Positions 47,499-56,825 are shown, counted from the stretch's first letter. The stretch is DNA of 64,000 nucleotides from Leifsonia sp. C5G2 (GCF_013359685.1 NZ_JABFMV010000012.1:86876-150875), one strand, 5' to 3'. Notes: generated by a model not told the origin, from the letters alone. Made by a program: numbers and translations.

Positions 47499-47777
47499 TC
47501 AGGCCGTCTCGTGGATGCGGAACGCGTCGTCGTCGCCACGCGTCTCCGCCTCCGAGATGGTGACGCTCTCGACGTTCGCGCCCGGCGGACCCGCCCGCAG
47601 CCAGTCGAGCATGCGCTCCACCTGCTCCGGCTCGCCCTCGACCTCGGCCTCCACGGTGCCGTCCCTGCGGTTGCGCGCCCAGCCGGTCACGCCGAGGCGC
47701 TGCGCGGCCTCCCGCGCGCCCCACCGGAACCCGACGCCCTGCACGTCGCCGGCGACGATCGCTCTCCTGCGGATCAC
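47499..47777 (-). CDS. acyP: acylphosphatase
   Basis: About 92 residues from a GTG at 47777. Active-site Arg in VQGVGFRWGARE and Asn in GWARNRRDGTVEAEVEGE match the acylphosphatase signatures. Hydrolyses carboxyl-phosphate bonds. A longer TTG-started form reaching 47801 would overlap the divergent methyltransferase start, so the shorter form is preferred. Confidence 0.9.
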   Translation of the reverse strand: MIRRRAIVAGDVQGVGFRWGAREAAQRLGVTGWARNRRDGTVEAEVEGEPEQVERMLDWLRAGPPGANVESVTISEAETRGDDDAFRIHETA

Positions 47778-47800
47778 GACCCCATTCTGCTCCTGCTTCA

Positions 47801-49327
47801 ATGAAAGGCATGAGCGAACCCGCCGACCGCATCCCCGACCTCCGCGCCGACCTGATCGCCGCGGGCCTCACCGTCGACCGTCTGACCGGGTTGTGGGGCC
47901 AGGAGGCGGCGGAGGCGCTGCACCGCGGGCAGCGGGTCCCGGCCGAGCGGGCGCTCGCGCGGCGGGAGCCGTCGGCGCTCGCGACGCTGGCCCGGCTGTT
48001 CGTGCTCGGGCGTCCGGTCGCGCGCGTCGAGGCGGAGACGGCCCTCCCACGGCTCGGGGTCGGCGGCGCGCAGGCGCTCGGGCTGGTCGCGGCCGCCGCG
48101 GACACGGTGACCGCCGCGGTCGACCTGCGCCCGTACAGCTTCGTGGATGCGGCGGGCCCGGCCGACTGGTGGATCGTCTCCGACCTCGGCGAGCTCGCCC
48201 TCGGCCACGCGCTGCCGGAGGACCACGTGCTCGGGGTCGGCGGCGCCTCCCTGACCCTGAGCGGACTGATGCTGCAGCGCACGGTCGACAGCGCGCTCGA
48301 CCTCGGCACGGGATGCGGCATCCAGGCCATGCACGCCGCGCGTCACGCCCGGCGCGTGGTGGCGACCGACATCTCCGAGCGCGCCCTGCGGCTCGCCGCC
48401 CTCAACCTGGCGCTCAACGAGATCGACGGGGTCGAGCTGCGCCTCGGGAGCATGTTCGATCCGGTCGCCGGAGAGCGGTTCGACCACATCGTCTCCAACC
48501 CGCCGTTCGTGATCACGCCGCGGACCGAGGGCGTTCCGGCATACGAGTACCGGGACGGCGGCATGGTCGGCGACGGGCTGGTCGCGTCGTTCGTCCGCGG
48601 CTGCGCGGAGCACCTCACCGAGGGCGGTGTCGCCCAGCTGCTCGGCAACTGGGAGTACCGCGGCGCCGGCGACGGCCTGGAGCGCGTACGGGAGTGGGTG
48701 GATGCGTCCCCGGAGCCGCTGGACGCCTGGGTGATCGAGCGCGACGTCGAGGACGACATCCGGTACGCCGAGACCTGGATCCGCGACGGCGGCACCCGGC
48801 CGGGCACGCCCGACTTCGAGCGGCTGCTCGGCGCCTGGCTCGACGACTTCGCCGAGCGGGACGTGCGCTCGGTCGGCTTCGGCTACCTGCTGCTGCGCCG
48901 GACGGCCGGCGTGCCGACCCTGCGCCGGTTCGAGCGGCTGCACGGCTCGCTCGGCGCCAACGAGGCCGGCCTCGGCGTGCACCTCGGGGAGGCGCTCGCC
49001 GCCCACGACCTGCAGGCCGCCCTCGACGACGACGCGCTGGCGCGGCTGCGGCCGGTCGTGTCGGGAGACGTGACCGAGGAGCGGCACCTGTGGCCGGGGG
49101 CGGACGCGCCGACGGCGATCCTGCTGCGGCAGGGCGGCGGCTTCGGCCGGGTCGTCTCCGCCGACACGGGCCTCGCGGCCCTCGTCGGCGCCTGCGACGG
49201 CGAGCTGGCGGTCGGCGCGATCGTCGCCGCGCTCGCCCAGCTCCTCGAGGTCGACGAGCTCGCTCTCCGCGCCGACCTCCTCCCCGCCACCCGCGCCCTC
49301 CTCACCGACTGCTTCCTGCGCGCCTGA
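47801..49327 (+). CDS. N6-type SAM methyltransferase with C-terminal domain
   Basis: 508 residues. The N-terminal region (about 1-150) is unrecognised; the middle holds a class I methyltransferase with motif I ALDLGTGCGIQAMHAARHA and the catalytic SNPPFVITP (NPPY/F type, about 225-233), as in PrmC and N6-adenine/glutamine methyltransferases. The last about 150 residues form a further domain common to actinobacterial homologues. Substrate not known. An ATG at 47810 is an alternative start; neither has a good ribosome site. Confidence 0.82.
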   Translation: MKGMSEPADRIPDLRADLIAAGLTVDRLTGLWGQEAAEALHRGQRVPAERALARREPSALATLARLFVLGRPVARVEAETALPRLGVGGAQALGLVAAAADTVTAAVDLRPYSFVDAAGPADWWIVSDLGELALGHALPEDHVLGVGGASLTLSGLMLQRTVDSALDLGTGCGIQAMHAARHARRVVATDISERALRLAALNLALNEIDGVELRLGSMFDPVAGERFDHIVSNPPFVITPRTEGVPAYEYRDGGMVGDGLVASFVRGCAEHLTEGGVAQLLGNWEYRGAGDGLERVREWVDASPEPLDAWVIERDVEDDIRYAETWIRDGGTRPGTPDFERLLGAWLDDFAERDVRSVGFGYLLLRRTAGVPTLRRFERLHGSLGANEAGLGVHLGEALAAHDLQAALDDDALARLRPVVSGDVTEERHLWPGADAPTAILLRQGGGFGRVVSADTGLAALVGACDGELAVGAIVAALAQLLEVDELALRADLLPATRALLTDCFLRA

Positions 49328-49335
49328 CCCCCCCA

Positions 49336-49401
49336 CCGTCGAGTCCGCGAAGACTGCACGCTCGCACGGCGTGTCGCGTGCAGTCTTTGCGGACTCGACG
49401 G
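49336..49401. terminator. long palindrome C after the methyltransferase gene
   Basis: Arms at 49336-49361 and 49376-49401 are 26 nt long with 25 matches (starts CCGTCGAGTCCGCGAAGACT; the other arm reads back as its complement with one G/A change). It begins 9 bp after the TGA stop and precedes the paaJ promoter. Probable terminator. Confidence 0.8.
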
Positions 49402-49458
49402 CGGGCGGATGGTGCGGGAGGCGGGTTGATTGCGAGGGCGGGTTCTGCGACGATGCAA

Positions 49459-49480
49459 TTGCTGAACGATTGTTCGGTAA
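49459..49480. promoter_or_regulatory. probable PaaR-type operator in front of paaJ
   Basis: Imperfect palindrome with core CTGAACGATTGTTCGGT, about 27 bp before the paaJ start. Its reverse complement shares ACCGAACRATC with the site at 55525, before paaA. Location over the likely promoter and the shared core suggest the same TetR-family repressor binds both. Confidence 0.65.
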
Positions 49481-49506
49481 TTCGTGGCGTCGAGGGAGAG
49501 GGCACG

Positions 49507-50691
49507 ATGGCGGAGGCCTACCTGGTCGACGGGGTACGCACGCCGGTCGGCCGCTACGGCGGCGCGCTGGCGGGGGTCCGGCCCGACGACCTCGCGGCGC
49601 TCGTGGTCGGCGAGGTGGTCCGCCGCGCGGGCGTCCCGGGCGACGCACTCGACGAGGTCGTGCTCGGCGCGGCCAATCAGGCCGGTGAGGACAACCGCAA
49701 CGTCGCCCGGATGGCCGTCCTGCTCGCCGGGCTCCCCGACGAGGTCCCCGCGCTGACCGTCAACCGGCTCTGCGCCTCGGGCCTGACCGCCGTCATCCAG
49801 GCCGCGCAGGGCATCCGCGCCGGCGACGCCGACCTCGTCGTCGCGGGCGGCGTCGAGTCGATGACCCGCGCTCCCTGGGTGCAGGGCAAGCCTGAACGGG
49901 CGTACGCCAAGCCCGGCCCGCAGTACGACACGTCGATCGGCTGGCGCTTCACCAACCCCCGGCTGCTGGAGCGCGACAAGGCGACTTACACGATGCCCGA
50001 GACGGCGGAGGAGGTCGCCAGGATCGACGGGATCGGCCGCGAGGACGCCGACGCCTTCGCCGTGCAGAGCCACCGGCGGGCGGCCGCGGCGGCCGACGCG
50101 GGCCGTTTCGACGCCGAGCTGCTCGCGGTCAATACCCCCGCGGGCCCCGTCGCGGCCGACGAGGGCATCCGGCGCGACACCAGCCTGGAGGCGCTCGCGC
50201 GGCTGAAGCCCGTCGTCCCCGGAGGCTCCGTCGTCACCGCGGGCAACGCCTCCCCGCTCAACGACGGCGCCTCGGCGATCGTCGTGGCGAGCGCGGAGGC
50301 GGTCGAGCGCCACGGGCTGCGGCCGCGCGCCCGGATCGTCGCCGCGGCGAGCGCCGGGGTCGCCCCGGAGGTCATGGGGCTCGGCCCGGTGCCCGCAACG
50401 CAGAAGGCGCTGGCGCGCGCCGGCCTCGACGTCTCCGACCTCGGCGCGGTCGAGCTCAACGAGGCGTTCGCCAGCCAGGCACTGGCCTGCATCCGCCGAC
50501 TCGGCCTCGACCCCGCGACGGTGAACGCCGACGGGGGCGCGATCGCCCTCGGCCATGCGCTCGGGTCGAGCGGCTCGCGCATCCTGGTCACCCTCCTCGG
50601 CCGGATGGAGCGCGAGGGCGCCCGCCACGGCCTCGCCACCATGTGCGTCGGTGTCGGCCAGGGCACCTCCCTGATCGTGGAGGCGGTATGA
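49507..50691 (+). CDS. paaJ: thiolase, probable 3-oxoadipyl-CoA thiolase
   Basis: 394 residues. Nucleophilic Cys in LTVNRLCASGLTAVIQ (near 90), His in GGAIALGHALGSSGSR and the second Cys in MCVGVGQGTSLIV. Releases acetyl-CoA from 3-oxoadipyl-CoA and possibly from the 2,3-dehydro compound formed earlier in the pathway. NEAFASQAL and the paa context favour this over a generic acetyl-CoA acetyltransferase. ATG overlaps nothing upstream; paaF follows with a GTATGA overlap. Confidence 0.9.
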   Translation: MAEAYLVDGVRTPVGRYGGALAGVRPDDLAALVVGEVVRRAGVPGDALDEVVLGAANQAGEDNRNVARMAVLLAGLPDEVPALTVNRLCASGLTAVIQAAQGIRAGDADLVVAGGVESMTRAPWVQGKPERAYAKPGPQYDTSIGWRFTNPRLLERDKATYTMPETAEEVARIDGIGREDADAFAVQSHRRAAAAADAGRFDAELLAVNTPAGPVAADEGIRRDTSLEALARLKPVVPGGSVVTAGNASPLNDGASAIVVASAEAVERHGLRPRARIVAAASAGVAPEVMGLGPVPATQKALARAGLDVSDLGAVELNEAFASQALACIRRLGLDPATVNADGGAIALGHALGSSGSRILVTLLGRMEREGARHGLATMCVGVGQGTSLIVEAV

Positions 50692-51434
50692 GCGGCACCC
50701 GCAGTCTCACGGTCGACGAGCTCCCCGACCGCGTGGTGGTGACCCTCGACCGGCCGGAGCGGCGCAACGCGATCGACCAGCGGATGGTGGACGAGCTGCA
50801 TGACGTGTGCGCGTCCCTGGAGCGCGAGCCGCGCATCCTGATCCTCACCGGTTCCGGCGGAGTCTTCGCCTCGGGCGCCGACATCGCCCAACTGCGCGAG
50901 CGCACCGCCGCCGACGCCGCGCTCGGCATCAACGACTCCGTCTTCACCCGCATCGCCGACCTGCCCATGCCGGTCATCGCCGCGCTCGACGGCTACGCGC
51001 TGGGCGGAGGGGCCGAGCTCGCGTACGCCGCCGACCTGCGCATCGGCACGCCGCGGCTGCGCATCGGCAACCCGGAGACCGGCCTCGGGATCATCGCGGC
51101 CGCCGGTGCGCTCTGGCGGCTCCCCGCGCTCGTCGGGCTGCCGCTCGCGACCGAGCTCGTGCTGACCGGCCGCATCCTGACCGGCGAGGAGGCCCTGGCC
51201 GCTGGCCTGGTGTCGTCGGTGCACGAGCCGGACGACCTGCTCGCCGCCGCCCACGCCCTCGCCGACCGGATCGCCGCCAACGACCCGCTCGCCACCCGGC
51301 ACACCAAGCGCGTGCTGCGGGAGCCCGCCGGCCGCCACCCCGCTGCCGAGCGGGAGGCGCAGGCCGAGCTGTTCGACTCCCCGGAGAAGCACCGGAGGAT
51401 GACCGAGTTCCTGGAGCGGAGGAGACGCCCGTGA
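50688..51434 (+). CDS. paaF: enoyl-CoA hydratase
   Basis: 248 residues of crotonase fold: VTLDRPERRNAIDQRM (about 18-33), FASGADIAQL as the oxyanion region, and DGYALGGGAELAYAADLRIG. Hydrates 2,3-dehydroadipyl-CoA in phenylacetate degradation if the role fits its position. The residues where typical hydratases carry two Glu (near ETGLG) show one clearly. Its stop overlaps the paaH start. Confidence 0.87.
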   Translation: MSGTRSLTVDELPDRVVVTLDRPERRNAIDQRMVDELHDVCASLEREPRILILTGSGGVFASGADIAQLRERTAADAALGINDSVFTRIADLPMPVIAALDGYALGGGAELAYAADLRIGTPRLRIGNPETGLGIIAAAGALWRLPALVGLPLATELVLTGRILTGEEALAAGLVSSVHEPDDLLAAAHALADRIAANDPLATRHTKRVLREPAGRHPAAEREAQAELFDSPEKHRRMTEFLERRRRP

Positions 51435-52339
51435 ACGAAGCGGCACTTCCCGAGCGCGTCGCCGTCATCGGCGGCGGACGGATGGGCGCGGGCATCGCGC
51501 ACGCCTTCCTCATGGCGGGCGCTGAGGTCGTCGTCATCGAGCGGGACGCGTCGGCCGCGGCCGAGGCACGCGACCGCATCCTCGCGGCGGTGGAGGCCAG
51601 CGTCCGCCGCGGCGCCGCGACGCCCGACCCCGAGCGCCTGCTGGTGACCGTGACGTGGGAGGCGCTGAATGGCGCGGGCCTCGCCGTCGAGGCGGTGCCC
51701 GAGCTGGTCGGCCTCAAGCGCGAGGCCCTGCAGCGGGCGGAGGACCTGCTCCCGGTGGATGCGGTGCTCGCGACCAACACCTCGTCCCTGTCGATCGACG
51801 TGCTGGCCGAGGGGCTGCAACGGCCGGGCGCGTTCCTCGGGATGCACTTCTTCAATCCCGTGCCCGCGTCCACCCTCGTCGAACTGGTCACCGGCACCGC
51901 GACCGCGCCGACCGCCGCCGAGGCCGCCGAGCGCTGGATCCGCGCGATCGGCAAGACGCCGATCACAGTGCGCGACTCCCCCGGCTTCGCCTCGTCGCGG
52001 CTCGGCGTGCTGCTGGGGCTCGAGGCGATCCGGATGGTGGAGGACGGCGTCGCGACGCCAGAGGACATCGACACGGCGATGACGCTCGGCTACAAGCATC
52101 CGGTCGGCCCGCTCCGGCTCACCGACATCGTCGGGCTGGATGTGCGGCTCGACATCGCCGAGTACCTCTCGCGCGAGCTCGGCCCGCGGTTCGAGCCGCC
52201 GGAGCTGCTGCGGCGGATGGTCGCCGAGGGGATGCTCGGGCGGAAGTCGGGCCGCGGCTTCTACGACTGGACCGAGGGCGACGCACCGGGCGGCGCTCCG
52301 GATGCCCCCGACGGGCCTATCGCTCCGGGGCGTCGATGA
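51431..52339 (+). CDS. paaH: 3-hydroxyacyl-CoA dehydrogenase
   Basis: 302 residues. The NAD-binding motif AVIGGGRMGAGIAHAFL (about 12-28) and ATNTSSLSIDVLAEGL, then GMHFFNPVPASTLVELV with the catalytic His, and the C-terminal domain EEDIDTAMTLGYKHPVGPL-like wording (PEDIDTAMTLGYKHPVGPL). Oxidises 3-hydroxyadipyl-CoA. GTG start. Its last 23 bp overlap paaI on the other strand. Confidence 0.92.
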   Translation: MNEAALPERVAVIGGGRMGAGIAHAFLMAGAEVVVIERDASAAAEARDRILAAVEASVRRGAATPDPERLLVTVTWEALNGAGLAVEAVPELVGLKREALQRAEDLLPVDAVLATNTSSLSIDVLAEGLQRPGAFLGMHFFNPVPASTLVELVTGTATAPTAAEAAERWIRAIGKTPITVRDSPGFASSRLGVLLGLEAIRMVEDGVATPEDIDTAMTLGYKHPVGPLRLTDIVGLDVRLDIAEYLSRELGPRFEPPELLRRMVAEGMLGRKSGRGFYDWTEGDAPGGAPDAPDGPIAPGRR

Positions 52340-52718
52340 TGAGGTTGGTGATGCGCGCCGTGCAGAGCCGGTTGCCCTCCTCGTCGGTGATGACGATCTC
52401 GTGCGACGCGATCGTGCGGCCGAGCCGGATCGCCGTCGCGACGCCCGTCACGAGCCCCGAGCGCGCCGACCGGTGGTGCGTCGCGTTGATGTCGACGCCG
52501 ACCGCGCTGCGCCCCGGACCCGCGTGGATGACGGCCGCCCACGACCCCAGCGCCTCCGCGAACGCCACCGACGCCCCGCCGTGCAGCAGCCCGAACGACT
52601 GGCGGTTGCCCTCGACGGGCATGGTCGCGACCACGCGCTCCGCCGACTGCTCCAGGATGCGCACGCCCATCTTCGTGTCGAGCTCACCCAGTTCGATCGT
52701 CCAGTCGCCGTCGGCCAT
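52317..52718 (-). CDS. paaI: hotdog-fold thioesterase PaaI
   Basis: 133 residues. SFGLLHGGASVAFAEALGSW (about 43-62) is the hotdog signature with the catalytic region, followed by VGVDINATHHRSAR. PaaI hydrolyses hydroxyphenylacetyl-CoA dead-end thioesters. Opposite in direction to its neighbours: it overlaps the paaH end and is divergent from paaZ 49 bp away, so it may share control with paaZ. Confidence 0.92.
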   Translation of the reverse strand: MADGDWTIELGELDTKMGVRILEQSAERVVATMPVEGNRQSFGLLHGGASVAFAEALGSWAAVIHAGPGRSAVGVDINATHHRSARSGLVTGVATAIRLGRTIASHEIVITDEEGNRLCTARITNLIIDAPER

Positions 52719-52767
52719 GCCGCCAGCTTACGCATCCACCCGCCCCTCGATCTGAAGGAGCCCATCC

Positions 52768-54816
52768 ATGATCCTGCCCAGCTACCTCCGCGATGGATGG
52801 TGGACGCCCGACACCGAGGACGGCGCGGCCGACGTGCTCGACGCCTCCACCGGCCAGCTCATCACCCGCGTCAGCACAGCCGGCCTCGACCTCGCCGCCG
52901 CGCTGGAGCACGCCAGGACCGTGGGCCAGCGCTCACTCGGCGAGCTGACCTTCCACCAGCGCGCACTGCTGCTGAAGCAGCTCGCCCAGGCCCTCACCGA
53001 GCGGAAGGACGAGCTGTACGCGCTGTCCGCTCAGGCCGGCGCCACCCGGGCCGACGCCTGGATCGACGTCGACGGCGGCATCGGCGCCCTGTTCACCTAC
53101 GGGTCGAAGGGCCGCCGCGAGCTCCCGAACGCGCAGGTCGTGCTCGACGGGCCGGCGGAGTCGCTGTCGAAGGACGGCAGCTTCCTCGGCCGGCACGTCT
53201 ACACGCGGCTGCCGGGCGTCGCGGTGCAGATCAACGCGTTCAACTTCCCGGTATGGGGGATGCTGGAGAAGTTCGGCCCGTCGTTCCTCGCTGGGATGCC
53301 GACCCTGGTGAAGCCGGCGACCCCGACCGCGTTCATCGCCGAGGCGGCGGTGCGGATCATGGTCGACTCCGGTCTGCTCCCGGCGGGCACGCTGCAGCTC
53401 GTCTCCGGGTCGGTGCCGGGCCTCTTCGACCACCTGCGGCTCGGCGACCTGGTCGCGTTCACCGGGTCGGCGTCCACGGCGGAGCAGCTGAAGGCGCACG
53501 ACGCCGTGCAGACCGGCGGCGTGCGGTTCACGAGCGAGACCGACTCCATCAACGCCTCGGTGCTCGGGCCGGACGCGGTGACCGGGACGCCCGAGTTCGA
53601 CGCGTACGTGAAGGGGCTCGTGGTCGAGCTGACGGCCAAGTCGGGCCAGAAGTGCACGGCCATCCGGCGGGCGATCGTGCCGGCGCCGCTCGTGGACGAC
53701 GTGGTCGCCGCCGTGCGCGACCGGATCGCGGCGCGCGTGGTCGTCGGCGACCCGCGCGCGGAGGGCGTGACCATGGGGCCGCTCGCGTCGCGCACCCAGC
53801 GCGACGAGGTGCTGCGGCAGGTCGCGCGGCTGGTCGCCGCCGGCGGCGAGCTGGTGCTCGGCGGCCTCGACCAGCCCACGGTGACGCACGCCGACGGCAC
53901 GGCCGGGGTCGCGCCGGAGGGCGCGTTCGTCGCTCCTATGCTGCTCCGCTTCGCCGACGCGTGGACACCCGAGGCGCACACCGTCGAGGCGTTCGGGCCC
54001 GTTGCCAGCGTGCTCGCGTACGAGGACGCTGAGGAGGCGGTCCAGCTGGTGGTGCGCGGCGGCGGTTCGCTGGTCACCAGCGTCGCGACGCACGACCCCG
54101 CGTTCGCGCGTACCTTCGTGCTCGGCTCGGCTGCGTACAACGGCCGCATCCTGGTGCTCGACCGCGACGACGCGCGCACCTCCACCGGCCACGGCTCGCC
54201 CATGCCGCACCTCGTGCACGGAGGACCGGGACGCGCGGGCGGCGGCGAGGAGCTCGGCGGCATCCGGGCGGTGCTCAATCACATGCAGCGGACGGCGCTG
54301 CAGGGCTCCCCCGACCAGCTGACCGCGATCACCGGGGTGTGGCACCCGGGCGCTGCGGTGTCGGCGGAAGGGCCGCATCCGTTCCGCAAGTCGCTGGCGA
54401 CGCTGCGCATCGGCGACCAGGTGCAGTCGGGGCCGCGGCGGGTGAGCCTCGACGACATCGAGGAGTTCGCGACCTTCACCGGCGACACCTTCTATGCGCA
54501 CATGGATGAGGAGGCCGCCGCCGCGAACCCGTTCTTCCCGGGCCGGGTGGCGCACGGCTACCTGCTGGTGTCGTGGGCGGCCGGGCTGTTCGTCGACCCC
54601 GAGCCGGGCCCGGTGCTCGCCAACTACGGCCTGGAGGATCTCCGGTTCTTGACGCCGGTCGTGCCCGGGGACAGCATCCGGGTCGCCCTGACCGCGAAGC
54701 AGATCACGCCGCGCGAGACGGACGACTACGGCGAGGTGCGCTGGGACGCCCGCATCCTCAACCAGCGCGACGAGCTCGTCGCCACCTACGACGTGCTCAC
54801 CCTCGTCGCCAAGTAG
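52768..54816 (+). CDS. paaZ: PaaZ, oxepin-CoA hydrolase/aldehyde dehydrogenase
   Basis: 682 residues, bifunctional. Residues about 1-520 form an aldehyde dehydrogenase: NAFNFPVWGMLEKFGPSFLA, FTSETDSINASVLG with the Glu, and KSGQKCTAIRRAIV with the catalytic Cys. Residues about 535-682 form an R-specific (MaoC-type) enoyl-CoA hydratase domain: DDIEEFATFTGDTFYAHMD, FFPGRVAHGYLLVSWAAGLF. Opens the oxepin-CoA ring and oxidises the aldehyde with NADP. ATG with AAGGAG upstream. Confidence 0.95.
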   Translation: MILPSYLRDGWWTPDTEDGAADVLDASTGQLITRVSTAGLDLAAALEHARTVGQRSLGELTFHQRALLLKQLAQALTERKDELYALSAQAGATRADAWIDVDGGIGALFTYGSKGRRELPNAQVVLDGPAESLSKDGSFLGRHVYTRLPGVAVQINAFNFPVWGMLEKFGPSFLAGMPTLVKPATPTAFIAEAAVRIMVDSGLLPAGTLQLVSGSVPGLFDHLRLGDLVAFTGSASTAEQLKAHDAVQTGGVRFTSETDSINASVLGPDAVTGTPEFDAYVKGLVVELTAKSGQKCTAIRRAIVPAPLVDDVVAAVRDRIAARVVVGDPRAEGVTMGPLASRTQRDEVLRQVARLVAAGGELVLGGLDQPTVTHADGTAGVAPEGAFVAPMLLRFADAWTPEAHTVEAFGPVASVLAYEDAEEAVQLVVRGGGSLVTSVATHDPAFARTFVLGSAAYNGRILVLDRDDARTSTGHGSPMPHLVHGGPGRAGGGEELGGIRAVLNHMQRTALQGSPDQLTAITGVWHPGAAVSAEGPHPFRKSLATLRIGDQVQSGPRRVSLDDIEEFATFTGDTFYAHMDEEAAAANPFFPGRVAHGYLLVSWAAGLFVDPEPGPVLANYGLEDLRFLTPVVPGDSIRVALTAKQITPRETDDYGEVRWDARILNQRDELVATYDVLTLVAK

Positions 54817-54824
54817 CCGCCCCC

Positions 54825-54893
54825 AGCCATCAGCTCCTGAGTTCTTCGACCGAACCGCGGCGCGTCGCTTGAAGAACTCAGGAGCTGATGGCT
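54825..54893. terminator. bidirectional hairpin at convergent ends (palindrome B)
   Basis: Perfect 23-bp arms (54825-54847 and 54871-54893, starting AGCCATCAGCTCCTGA) with a 23-nt loop. It lies between the convergent paaZ and TetR genes, where it can serve both. The first 16 nt of the arm are identical to palindrome A, 31 kb away. Confidence 0.82.
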
Positions 54894-54909
54894 TGGGCGG
54901 CACCCCGGG

Positions 54910-55488
54910 TCAGCGGAGGGCGAGGGCGAGGATGGTGTCGGCGAGGTCGTCGGGGGTGAGCGGGCCCTCGGGGGTGTACCACTCGGTGAGCGAGTTGATC
55001 ATGCCGAAGAGGAGGCGCGCGACGACGGCCGGGTCGGCGTCGGCGCGCAGGGAGCCCTCGGCTCGCGCCTCCGCGACGAGCGCGGCGACCGCGTGGTCGA
55101 ACGCGCGCCGTCGCTCCAGCGCCGACCGCTCCACCTCGGTGTTGCCGCGCACGCGCAGCAGCAGCGTCACGTACGGGAGCCGGTCGGCGAGCACACGCAC
55201 CGCGCCACGCAGCACGTACGCGAGCCGGTCCGCCGCTGTGCCTGTCTCGGCCTCCGGAGCCCGCAGCACGCCCTCCAGCCCGTCGAGCGCCTCGTCGAGC
55301 GCGAGCCCGAGCAGCTCGTCCTTCGACGAGACGTGGTGGTAGATCGCCGACTTCGACAGCCCCAGCCGGTCGGCGAGCATCCCGATCGACGTCGCGTCGT
55401 ACCCGTGCTCGTTGAACGCGGCCACCGCGACCTCGAGGATGCCGCGCTGGTCGTAGCCGGGGCGGCCGCGCCGCAGGACGTCGGTCAT
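54910..55488 (-). CDS. paaR: TetR-family regulator, probable phenylacetate repressor
   Basis: 192 residues. HTH: SIGMLADRLGLSKSAIYHHV (about 32-51), then KDELLGLALDEALDGL. The C-terminal ligand domain is helical. It is divergent from paaA with the palindrome at 55525-55544 in between. By analogy with actinobacterial PaaR, the ligand would be phenylacetyl-CoA. ATG at 55488 is preferred over longer frames that run into paaA. Confidence 0.85.
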   Translation of the reverse strand: MTDVLRRGRPGYDQRGILEVAVAAFNEHGYDATSIGMLADRLGLSKSAIYHHVSSKDELLGLALDEALDGLEGVLRAPEAETGTAADRLAYVLRGAVRVLADRLPYVTLLLRVRGNTEVERSALERRRAFDHAVAALVAEARAEGSLRADADPAVVARLLFGMINSLTEWYTPEGPLTPDDLADTILALALR

Positions 55489-55524
55489 GCGCCCAGTCTG
55501 GCACGGCGGCCCCGATCCGGCATA

Positions 55525-55544
55525 TACTGACCGAACGATCAGTA
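55525..55544. promoter_or_regulatory. probable PaaR operator between the TetR gene and paaA
   Basis: TACTGACCGAACGATCAGTA: outer arms TACTGA and TCAGTA are perfect; inner bases are partly symmetric. 17 bp before paaA and 37 bp from the regulator start. Shares ACCGAACRATC with the site before paaJ (49459-49480). Confidence 0.75.
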
Positions 55545-55560
55545 AGTAAAGGGGAGGTCG

Positions 55561-56544
55561 ATGGAGACCACCACCGAGGCGAGCACCGAGGCGAGCACCG
55601 AGGCGGCCCGGTTCGACGAGTTCATCGCCGCCGACGACCGCATCGAGCCGCGCGACTGGATGCCGGACGACTACCGGCGCACGCTCATCCGCCAGATGTC
55701 GCAGCACGCCCACTCCGAGATCATCGGCATGCAGCCGGAGGCCAACTGGATCTCGCGCGCCCCGAGCCTGAAGCGCAAGGCCATCCTGATGGCCAAGGTG
55801 CAGGATGAGGCGGGCCACGGCCTCTACCTCTACTCGGCGACCGAGACCCTGGGCGTCACGCGCGACGAGCTCACCGAGCAGCTGCTCGCGGGCAAGGCCA
55901 AGTACTCGTCGATCTTCAACTACCCCACCCTCAGCTGGGCCGACATCGGCGCGATCGGCTGGCTCGTCGACGGCGCCGCGATCTGCAACCAGGTGCCGCT
56001 CTGCCGCTGCTCCTACGCCCCCTATGGCCGCGCGATGGTGCGCATCTGCAAGGAGGAGTCGTTCCACCAGCGGCAGGGGTTCGAGATCCTGCTGACGCTC
56101 ATGCGCGGGACGACGGAGCAGCAGAAGATGGCCCAGGATGCGGTCGACCGCTGGTACTGGCCCTCGCTGATGATGTTCGGCCCGCCCGACGCCGACTCCC
56201 CCAACTCGGCGCGCTCGATGGGGTGGAAGATCAAGCGCTTCTCCAACGACGAGCTGCGACAGCGTTTCGTCGCCATGCTGGTGCCGCAGGCGGAGGCGCT
56301 CGGCGTCACCCTGCCCGACCCCGACCTGCGCTGGAACGAGGAGCGGCAGGCGTACGACCTGGGCCCGATCGACTGGAGCGAGCTGCAGGAGGTCATCGCC
56401 GGCCGCGGCCCGTGCAACGCGCAGCGGCTGCAGCGGCGGCGCGAGGCCCACGAGGACGGCGCCTGGGTGCGGGAGGCCGCTGCCGCGTACGCCGCGAAGC
56501 AGGCGGCCGCGCGCGCGGCGGCGACCGCGGAGGCCGTCGCATGA
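55561..56544 (+). CDS. paaA: 1,2-phenylacetyl-CoA epoxidase subunit A
   Basis: 327 residues. Ferritin-like diiron subunit that adds one oxygen to phenylacetyl-CoA. Diiron ligand segments include [18 protein letters not shown] and [16 protein letters not shown] (E-x-x-H pairs), with [13 protein letters not shown] earlier. An N-terminal Thr/Glu-rich stretch repeats STEA (about 6-15). ATG is 5 bp after AGGGGAGG. First gene of paaABCDE-G with overlaps (GCATGA) to paaB. Confidence 0.95.
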   Translation: METTTEASTEASTEAARFDEFIAADDRIEPRDWMPDDYRRTLIRQMSQHAHSEIIGMQPEANWISRAPSLKRKAILMAKVQDEAGHGLYLYSATETLGVTRDELTEQLLAGKAKYSSIFNYPTLSWADIGAIGWLVDGAAICNQVPLCRCSYAPYGRAMVRICKEESFHQRQGFEILLTLMRGTTEQQKMAQDAVDRWYWPSLMMFGPPDADSPNSARSMGWKIKRFSNDELRQRFVAMLVPQAEALGVTLPDPDLRWNEERQAYDLGPIDWSELQEVIAGRGPCNAQRLQRRREAHEDGAWVREAAAAYAAKQAAARAAATAEAVA

Positions 56545-56825
56545 GCGAGCAGTGGCCGCTCTGGGAGGTCTTCGTGCGCGCTTCCCGGGGTCTCAGCCAC
56601 GTCCACGTCGGCTCCCTGCACGCCCCGGATGAGGAGCTCGCCGTCCGCAACGCGCGCGACCTGTACACGCGCCGCGGCGAGGGCGTCTCGATCTGGGTGG
56701 TGCGCTCCGACGCGATCACCGCGAGCGACCCGGACGCCAAGGACGCCTTCTTCACCTCCCCCGAGGGCAAGAACTTCCGCCACGCCACCTACTACACCGC
56801 CGCCGAGGGGGTGAAGCACCTGTGA
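56541..56825 (+). CDS. paaB: phenylacetyl-CoA epoxidase subunit B
   Basis: 94 residues. Small structural subunit that bridges PaaAC dimers. [20 protein letters not shown] (about 5-24) is the family opening, followed by [18 protein letters not shown] and [16 protein letters not shown]. Overlaps paaA and paaC by 4 bp each. Confidence 0.93.
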   Translation: MSEQWPLWEVFVRASRGLSHVHVGSLHAPDEELAVRNARDLYTRRGEGVSIWVVRSDAITASDPDAKDAFFTSPEGKNFRHATYYTAAEGVKHL

